Source of the DNA: Melioribacter roseus
GTDB taxonomy: Bacteria; Bacteroidota; Ignavibacteria; Ignavibacteriales; Melioribacteraceae
DNA length: 11,387 bases
Direction of reading: 5' to 3'
Assembly: GCA_020724325.1 (NCBI GenBank)
Contig: DYHC01000031.1
Span: 1-11,387, forward strand
Below the pieces are notes generated by a model. The model ran no database searches. It was not told the DNA's origin and worked only from the letters and a program-made list of their open reading frames with translations. The translations under genes and the position numbers were made by a program. Shown here one piece after another: positions 6,924 through 11,387 of this stretch; within the stretch, counting starts at the first letter, position 1; each line of letters starts with the position of its first letter.

Positions 6924-7003
6924 TAGAACACAGATTGTTATGATTTATTATGATCAATTAAGATCATAAATAATCATAATCGATCATAAGAATCAGCGTT
7001 CTA
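6924..7003. repeat. 80-base imperfect palindrome with TTATGAT blocks
   Basis: Read from either end the element begins TAGAAC, then C-x-GATT, TTATGAT and ATTATGAT; 32 of the 40 base positions in the two halves pair perfectly around a centre at 6963/6964. The right half read on the minus strand starts TAGAACGCTGATT, close to GGAACGCAGATT in the element at 3308-3405. It fills almost all of the 100-base gap between the hydrolase stop (7010) and the decarboxylase start (6909). A long, strong hairpin would form in RNA from either strand. I read it as a member of a dispersed palindromic intergenic repeat family; a role in processing the message between the two genes is inference. Confidence 0.8.
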
Positions 7004-7009
7004 TTCCTG

Positions 7010-7849
7010 CTAATTAAATCCGCATTTAATCAACCAGTCACAAATAATTCTTGTTAGCTTTATTCTGCTATCGGAGAATGAATGACCGGTTTCCAAAATA
7101 TGTTCTTCAAAATTTGCTGCGCCGGATATTTTCAATGCTCCAACCATCGTTTTATGATGAATATCAATTGGGGCAATAGTATCGTGTTTAGCAGCTATTA
7201 TCAGCCAATTTTTGTTTTTCAAAGTATCGAGATGATTAAGCAGATTCCATTCTTTTTTATTTGCGATCATTTCGTTTAAAAGAGTAACCGCCGAGCCGCA
7301 CTTAACAAATTCCATAGCCGGTTCCATCGTATCGGCACTAAACTGAATCAGTTCGTTATTCCCTTCGATAAATTCACCGAATAAACCCGAATTAAATCCG
7401 GCAATAGAAGCAATGTATTTTATTTCATCATGTTTAATTGAATTATAGACTGCGGCAAATCCGCCCATGCTGTGACCAATTAAAATAATTTTTCTGCTGT
7501 CAACTTTATATTTTTCTTTTGTTGTTTCGCTATTTAAAAACTGAATTGCCTCGTCAACATCTTCTACAAGATTTGTCCATAGATAATTTCCTTCGCTCCC
7601 CCAACATCCGCGGTAATGGAATACCATTACATTAAAACCCATTCTTCTAACAGAATGTGCAATATCGTAATTTACTTCGTTACCGGGAAAACCATGAAGC
7701 AAGAGTATAGTTGGATGAAGCCCTTCCCCTGAGGCAAAGAAAAATGTGCCCAAAAGTTTAGAGCCATGGCTTACGAATGAAACCGGCTGCATAGAAGCCG
7801 GGTACTTAGGATCATTCGGTGCGTCTTGTGTAACTGGATCGATGTTCAT
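7010..7849 (-). CDS. Alpha/beta hydrolase (serine hydrolase)
   Basis: A 279-residue alpha/beta-hydrolase fold protein with no signal peptide, so probably cytosolic. The oxyanion-hole segment is LLLHGFPGNE (49-58), the nucleophile elbow is G125-H-S127-M-G-G, the acid is probably D223 (AAKHDTIAP) and the general base is H256 (ETGHSF). The stretch FHYRGCWGSEG (77-87) is common in dienelactone-hydrolase/acylaminopeptidase-like and YqiA/2-oxo-ester hydrolases, but nothing fixes the substrate: esterase, lactonase or peptidase activity all remain possible. The ATG at 7849 has a GAAGAG-like ribosome site upstream. It shares a strand with the decarboxylase 100 bases downstream, and is divergent from proS. 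A linked pathway with the decarboxylase is possible but not shown. Confidence 0.9.
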   Translation of the reverse strand: MNIDPVTQDAPNDPKYPASMQPVSFVSHGSKLLGTFFFASGEGLHPTILLLHGFPGNEVNYDIAHSVRRMGFNVMVFHYRGCWGSEGNYLWTNLVEDVDEAIQFLNSETTKEKYKVDSRKIILIGHSMGGFAAVYNSIKHDEIKYIASIAGFNSGLFGEFIEGNNELIQFSADTMEPAMEFVKCGSAVTLLNEMIANKKEWNLLNHLDTLKNKNWLIIAAKHDTIAPIDIHHKTMVGALKISGAANFEEHILETGHSFSDSRIKLTRIICDWLIKCGFN

Positions 7850-7978
7850 TCTTACTCTTCAAAAAATTTCTATGAAAAATAAGAATAAAACCATTTAACA
7901 GTTAGTACCTATCATTATTTTCTATTCGTACCTTCATTTCTTATCTTTGCACATTCTTTTCAAACAATACAGAGATAT
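7850..7978. promoter_or_regulatory. Divergent promoter region between the hydrolase gene and proS
   Basis: The 129-base gap between two divergent genes must drive both. On the plus strand TATCTTTG at 7942-7949 exactly matches the Bacteroidota -7 consensus TAnnTTTG, 29 bases before the proS ATG, with a TTTT (one base off the TTTG -33 element) about 20 bases upstream. No equally good match is seen for the hydrolase. Whether this lineage uses that consensus is an assumption. Confidence 0.4.
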
Positions 7979-8392
7979 ATGCGCTTTACAAAAAATTTTA
8001 TCCCAACACTTAAGGAAGTACCGGCTGATGCTGTTATTGCAAGTCATGTTTTAATGATTCGTGCCGGCTTGTTAAGAATGCTTTCTGCAGGAATTTATTC
8101 CTTTCTGCCGCTTGGTTACAAAGTTGTACGAAAAATCTCTGATATCATACGCGAAGAAATGGATGCAATTGGAGGACAAGAATTTCACTTTCCCGCTCTA
8201 AATCCGAAAGAGATCTGGGATGCAACAGGAAGAGTTGAAGCATTTGGCGATATTTTATTCCATGTAAAAAACCGCGAATACGTTTTAGCACCTACTCATG
8301 AAGAAATTGTTGCTTTTCATGCTAAAGGTGCGGTTACATCTTATAAAGATCTTCCACAAATATGGTATCAGATACAAACCAAATTTAGATGA
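7979..8392 (+). CDS. proS: Prolyl-tRNA synthetase, N-terminal fragment (gene split; motif 2 lost)
   Basis: The 137 residues are the start of a bacterial-type (long, editing-domain) prolyl-tRNA synthetase, which charges tRNA-Pro with proline. The N-terminus FIPTLKEVPADAVIASHVLMIRAGLLRMLSAGIYSFLPLG and the dimer-interface motif 1 (about 44-73) are normal, and LAPTHEE (103-109) carries the TxE residues that bind proline. The frame then runs into motif 2: QIQTKFR should continue with D-E and about 14 further residues up to MKDAY, but after R137 a TGA stop follows at 8390-8392. The second half restarts at an ATG overlapping this stop by 4 bases. On its own this fragment lacks the ATP-binding residues and should be inactive. 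No good Shine-Dalgarno is visible; a GAGA lies just upstream. Confidence 0.88.
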   Translation: MRFTKNFIPTLKEVPADAVIASHVLMIRAGLLRMLSAGIYSFLPLGYKVVRKISDIIREEMDAIGGQEFHFPALNPKEIWDATGRVEAFGDILFHVKNREYVLAPTHEEIVAFHAKGAVTSYKDLPQIWYQIQTKFR

Positions 8393-9615
8393 AAGATGCT
8401 TATCCACTCGATAAGGATTTTGAAGGTCTTGATATTGGCTATGCAAAACATGATATGGCTTACAGAAAAATTTTTGACAGATGCGGAATTAAATACTTTG
8501 TTGTTGGTGCTTCATCAGGCGCTATGGGCGGCAGCAAATCTGAAGAGTTTATGGTTAAGAGCGATGCCGGGGAGGATACAATTGCTTACTGCGAAAAGTG
8601 TGGTTATGCCGCTAATGTAGAAGTTGCTCAATCTGTTTCTAAACCCGCTCTAAGACATGTACAGAGCAAACAATATTATGAAATATCAACTCCTAATGTA
8701 AAATCGATTGATGAACTTTGCGCATTTCTGAATATTGATGAACATGAAACTGCTAAATCGCGTATTTATATTCACGATGGAAAACCTGTCCTGGTCTTGA
8801 TGCTCGGGAACGACGAAGTAAATGAAACAAAACTTGCAAATTTTCTGGGCGGCAATGTACGTCCTGCCCATCCCGAAGAATTAAGAGAGATTACAGGAGC
8901 AGATGCCGGCTCAATTGGACCAATTGGATTTAACCACAGAATAATTGCAGATAATCTATTGAAAAATGCCAATAATCTTTACAGCGGCGCAAATAAGAAT
9001 GATTACCACATCGGCGGTATCGACCTAATTAGAGATGTAACTAACATTGAATATGCAGATCTTCGCATTGTAGAAAACGACGAATCTTGTATCCGCTGCG
9101 GCTCAGCTCTAAATGTATTTAAAGCTATTGAACTTGGACACATCTTTAAGCTTGGCACTAAATATTCCGAAGCACTCGGCGTAAACTATCTTGACGAAAA
9201 CGGAAAAGAACACCCAATTGTGATGGGAAGTTATGGAATAGGCGTTGAAAGAATCTTTGCTTGCTACATTGAACAAAATTATGACGATAAAGGAATTATC
9301 TGGAAGAAACCTCTCGCTCCGTTCGATATTCATCTTATCGGCTTAAATATGAAAAACAATCTGGTTGCAGATACTTCAAATAAAATTTATGATGACTTGC
9401 GTAAAGAAGGTTTGGAAGTTTTGTTCGACGATAGAAACGATGTGAGCGCCGGAGTTAAGTTTAATGATGCAGACCTCCTTGGAACGCCCGTTCAGGTTAT
9501 TATTGGCGAGAAGAATTTGAAAGACAAAAAAGCAGAAGTGAAACTTAGAGCAAATAATGAAAAATGTATTGTGGAACTATCCGGACTAATAAATAAACTA
9601 AAAGAACTAAACTAA
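8389..9615 (+). CDS. proS: Prolyl-tRNA synthetase, C-terminal fragment with editing domain, motif 3 and anticodon-binding domain
   Basis: The 408 residues continue prolyl-tRNA synthetase from MKDAY (1-5) onward in a different frame. Visible are GAMGGSKSEEF (45-55), two Cys pairs (68/71 and 234/237), the INS editing domain (about 100-225) with the GxxxGPxG signature (GSIGPIGF, 174-181) that clears mischarged Ala-tRNA-Pro, GHIFKLGTKYSE (250-261), class II motif 3 (GSYGIGVERIF, 280-290) and an anticodon-binding domain (about 311-408). Together with the 137-residue upstream part and about 16 missing residues the total would be near 561, the normal bacterial length. The break is a net loss of about 49 bases inside the motif 2 loop. 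Either the gene is inactivated and another ProRS exists in the genome, or the assembly is wrong at this point. Everything downstream of the break looks well preserved. Confidence 0.9.
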   Translation: MKDAYPLDKDFEGLDIGYAKHDMAYRKIFDRCGIKYFVVGASSGAMGGSKSEEFMVKSDAGEDTIAYCEKCGYAANVEVAQSVSKPALRHVQSKQYYEISTPNVKSIDELCAFLNIDEHETAKSRIYIHDGKPVLVLMLGNDEVNETKLANFLGGNVRPAHPEELREITGADAGSIGPIGFNHRIIADNLLKNANNLYSGANKNDYHIGGIDLIRDVTNIEYADLRIVENDESCIRCGSALNVFKAIELGHIFKLGTKYSEALGVNYLDENGKEHPIVMGSYGIGVERIFACYIEQNYDDKGIIWKKPLAPFDIHLIGLNMKNNLVADTSNKIYDDLRKEGLEVLFDDRNDVSAGVKFNDADLLGTPVQVIIGEKNLKDKKAEVKLRANNEKCIVELSGLINKLKELN

Positions 9616-9789
9616 ATTTTGGACATTAGAACAACTAGCAAATATAGAGTATCTGTTTTTAGCAATTTGTCGGCTATAAATCTTTTTAACGATATTGAAA
9701 AGTATAAACAATATATTAAGTACATTGCTTGTTAAAAAAAATAACTGCAAAACTTTGACAGACTTAACGGTAATCTGAATATTTACAGT
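9616..9789. other. Gap between proS and the restriction-modification genes
   Basis: This 174-base AT-rich stretch has no coding potential I can support. It marks the boundary between a housekeeping gene and an accessory module. It holds a candidate promoter near its right end and no clear terminator hairpin for proS. I looked for a controller-protein (C-box) type palindrome upstream of the methyltransferase and did not find one. Confidence 0.5.
9755..9783 (+). promoter_or_regulatory. Candidate promoter of the methyltransferase gene
   Basis: TTGACA at 9755-9760, a 17-base spacer, and AATATT at 9778-9783 resemble a sigma-70 promoter. The expected transcription start would fall at or next to the ATG at 9790, so the message would be leaderless, consistent with the absence of a Shine-Dalgarno sequence. 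The -10 match is weak and AT-rich DNA gives such matches by chance. Confidence 0.3.
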
Positions 9790-11166
9790 ATGATAGTTAA
9801 AAAGAATAAATCATCGAAAAAAAATAGACTCAATCAAAAGAGAAGGATAAGTAAAAAAGTATCTAAGAATAAACTATTAACTTTGGTTGTTAACGAGCCG
9901 GAAGTTGAGTATCAGATTAGATCGAATAAAACAATTGACGGGAGCTGGGATTTCCGTAAAGCAAATACAAAAGAATATACTCATTGCTTCCACGCCTATC
10001 CAGCAATGATGATTCCACAGGTCGCCAGACGAATTATTGAAAATTTTGGTAAAAAGGCTAATATTTTATTTGACCCTTATTGCGGAACCGGTACATCACT
10101 CGTTGAGGCAAACCTGTTTGGTATCAATGCAATTGGAACTGACATTAATCCGTTAGCACGACTTATTGCGACAGCAAAAACAACTAAAATTAATATTCAA
10201 GTATTGGATCTGTTCCTCCATGATTTCAACAATTATATTTTTTCTGCTAATTTTCGCCCCGATGATATAAAATCGATAATTATTCCAGAAGTTAAGAATA
10301 TTGATTATTGGTTCTCCAAAAATATTCAACAAAAATTAGGTATTCTTCTCGGTTACATTGAAAATATAAATGACAATCCAATTAAAAATTTCTTTAAAGT
10401 CGCATTTAGTGAAACTGTTCGAGAAACTTCATTTGTCAAAAATGGAGAATTCAAATTAGTGAGAAACAAGAACATCATGAATAAGGATGATGCTGATGTT
10501 TTCGGGTTAATGATTTCTAAACTTTCAAGAAATAAACAAGGACTTATGGACTTTGAAAAATCTTGCAAGAACGAATCATCTACCGCTGTTTACGACTTCA
10601 ACACGGTAAATATAGTTCCGGATAAAGTTATTAGTGCAAATACAATTGATCTTGTAGTAACATCACCGCCTTATGGTGACTCTCGAACTACAGTTGCATA
10701 CGGGCAGTATTCGCGTTTAGCAAACGAATGGTTGAGTTACAAAGAAGCTAATCAAATAGATAAAATGTTGATGGGCGGTGAAAAACGAAAACATTCACAC
10801 TTATTCAAAAGTGAAATTTTGAATGATGTTATTAATACAATCCAAAAGCAAGACAAAGAAAGGGCAAGAGATGTTATTTCTTTTTATGAGGACTATGAGA
10901 AATCAATTAATAATGTTTCAACTACATTGAGAATGGGTGGATTTGTCTGCTATGTTGTTGGCAACCGGACCGTGAAGGGCGTGAACATACCAACAGATGA
11001 AATCACTGCACAACTTTTTGAAGAAAACGGATTTATTCATATAGAAACAATTGTGAGAAACATTCCCAATAAACGGATGCCGCTCAAAAATAGTCCTTCA
11101 AATATTGTAGGTAACACCGCATCTACTATGAAGCAAGAAAGTATCGTGATTTGTCAGAAGAATTAA
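9790..11166 (+). CDS. Type II DNA methyltransferase, SPPY class (probably N4-cytosine), of the MvaI/BcnI-type restriction-modification system
   Basis: A 458-residue DNA methyltransferase that should transfer methyl from S-adenosylmethionine to a base in a short target and so protect the chromosome from the neighbouring nuclease. Residues 1-30 are very rich in Lys/Arg. HCFHAYPAMMIPQVARRII (66-84) looks like motif X, DPYCGTGTSLVEA (95-107) is SAM-binding motif I, GTDINPLA (116-123) motif II, and TSPPYGDSR (291-299) the catalytic motif IV of N4-cytosine-type enzymes, followed by TTVAYGQYSRLANEWL. FVCYVVGNRTVKG (385-397) fits the later fold motifs. The order X-I-IV is that of gamma-like enzymes; the long stretch between I and IV (about 140-280) may hold target recognition. 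No Shine-Dalgarno is visible. The nuclease gene starts one base after its stop. N6-adenine methylation is less likely but not excluded. Confidence 0.9.
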   Translation: MIVKKNKSSKKNRLNQKRRISKKVSKNKLLTLVVNEPEVEYQIRSNKTIDGSWDFRKANTKEYTHCFHAYPAMMIPQVARRIIENFGKKANILFDPYCGTGTSLVEANLFGINAIGTDINPLARLIATAKTTKINIQVLDLFLHDFNNYIFSANFRPDDIKSIIIPEVKNIDYWFSKNIQQKLGILLGYIENINDNPIKNFFKVAFSETVRETSFVKNGEFKLVRNKNIMNKDDADVFGLMISKLSRNKQGLMDFEKSCKNESSTAVYDFNTVNIVPDKVISANTIDLVVTSPPYGDSRTTVAYGQYSRLANEWLSYKEANQIDKMLMGGEKRKHSHLFKSEILNDVINTIQKQDKERARDVISFYEDYEKSINNVSTTLRMGGFVCYVVGNRTVKGVNIPTDEITAQLFEENGFIHIETIVRNIPNKRMPLKNSPSNIVGNTASTMKQESIVICQKN

Positions 11167-11167
11167 T

Positions 11168-11387
11168 ATGCAATTAAAAGAAATTACAAAACGATTAGAG
11201 AATCTGAAAAATAAAGGATTTATTCAAACATTGAGAAAAGGTCCAACAGGAATAGGTCATCTTCTTGAAAAGGAACTTGGGCTTGATGAAACAAACATTG
11301 CTATTCCTGACGTTGGGGGAAGAGTTGAACTAAAAGCGACAAGAAAAAAAATAAATTCCTTAATCACTCTTTTTACTTTTAATAGAG
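11168..11387 (+). CDS. MvaI/BcnI-family type II restriction endonuclease, N-terminal 73 residues (cut by window edge)
   Basis: The frame is open from the ATG at 11168 to the right edge. The sequence KGFIQTLRKGPTGIGHLLEKELGL (16-39) followed by IPDVGGRVELKATRKKINSLITLFT (46-70) matches the N-terminal half of the MvaI/BcnI family, nucleases of about 240 residues that work as monomers on CCWGG or CCSGG-type sites. The PD-(D/E)xK active site is visible as D48, E54 and K56, close to D50, E55 and K57 of MvaI. The gene begins one base after the methyltransferase stop, so the two are co-transcribed with methyltransferase first, a safe order for establishing protection. The actual recognition site cannot be read from the sequence. 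The family call rests on remembered motif patterns and the context. Confidence 0.85.
   Translation, partial: MQLKEITKRLENLKNKGFIQTLRKGPTGIGHLLEKELGLDETNIAIPDVGGRVELKATRKKINSLITLFTFNR

Noticed and set aside
6910..6957. A 16-codon N-terminal extension of the decarboxylase
   Set aside because: The codons come largely from the palindromic repeat, and a ribosome site lies directly before the ATG at 6909.
8381..8400. A naturally split two-subunit ProRS, or frameshift recoding at the ATGA overlap
   Set aside because: About 16 residues of the ATP-binding motif 2 are absent from both parts, so neither association of the halves nor frameshifting would supply them.
9616..9789. A controller-protein operator (C-box) upstream of the methyltransferase
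   Set aside because: I found no paired palindromic half-sites, and there is no small regulator gene in the visible part of the module.
1..11387. CRISPR array, transposase, tRNA or rRNA gene
   Set aside because: No regularly spaced direct repeats, transposase-like frames, or recognisable tRNA/rRNA segments were seen on either strand.

Overview
The window is AT-rich chromosomal DNA (by eye somewhat above one third G+C) from a bacterium that looks like a member of the Bacteroidota/Chlorobiota/Ignavibacteriota group. The reasons are the style of the encoded proteins, an EpsC-type serine acetyltransferase next to cysK, weak or missing Shine-Dalgarno sites on several genes, a Bacteroidota-like TAnnTTTG box ahead of proS, and palindromic intergenic repeats built around GAACGCWGATT and TTATGAT. 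The assignment is inferred; no rRNA marker is present.

Layout, left to right. (1) 1-399, minus strand: the start of a Tat-exported, PLP-dependent class V aminotransferase-like enzyme that runs off the left edge. (2) 617-2116, plus: mgsA (methylglyoxal synthase), then a DinB-family gene broken by a frameshift and two stop codons, then a 2H phosphoesterase-like protein whose two catalytic motifs are both degenerate. (3) 2196-2857, plus: two overlapping small membrane proteins, DUF2752 and TM2. (4) 2980-3192: a CspA-type cold-shock protein. (5) 3193-3641: a 449-base gap holding a 98-base element with perfect 20-base inverted arms. (6) 3642-5416: a cysE-cysK pair, the complete two-step route from serine to cysteine, closed by a hairpin. 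(7) 7849-5473, minus: an alpha/beta hydrolase and a group II (aromatic-amino-acid type) PLP decarboxylase, separated by an 80-base imperfect palindrome. (8) 7979-9615, plus: a bacterial-type prolyl-tRNA synthetase split in two, with about 16 residues of class II motif 2 missing at the break. (9) 9790-11387, plus: a type II restriction-modification system, a SPPY-class DNA methyltransferase followed one base later by the start of an MvaI/BcnI-family endonuclease cut by the right edge.

Most of the window is housekeeping metabolism. The points of most interest are the restriction-modification pair, the split proS, the decayed DinB gene beside a motif-less 2H protein, and two palindromic repeats that appear to belong to one dispersed family. 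I see no CRISPR array, rRNA, tRNA or transposase, and nothing I would call a wholly new multi-gene system.
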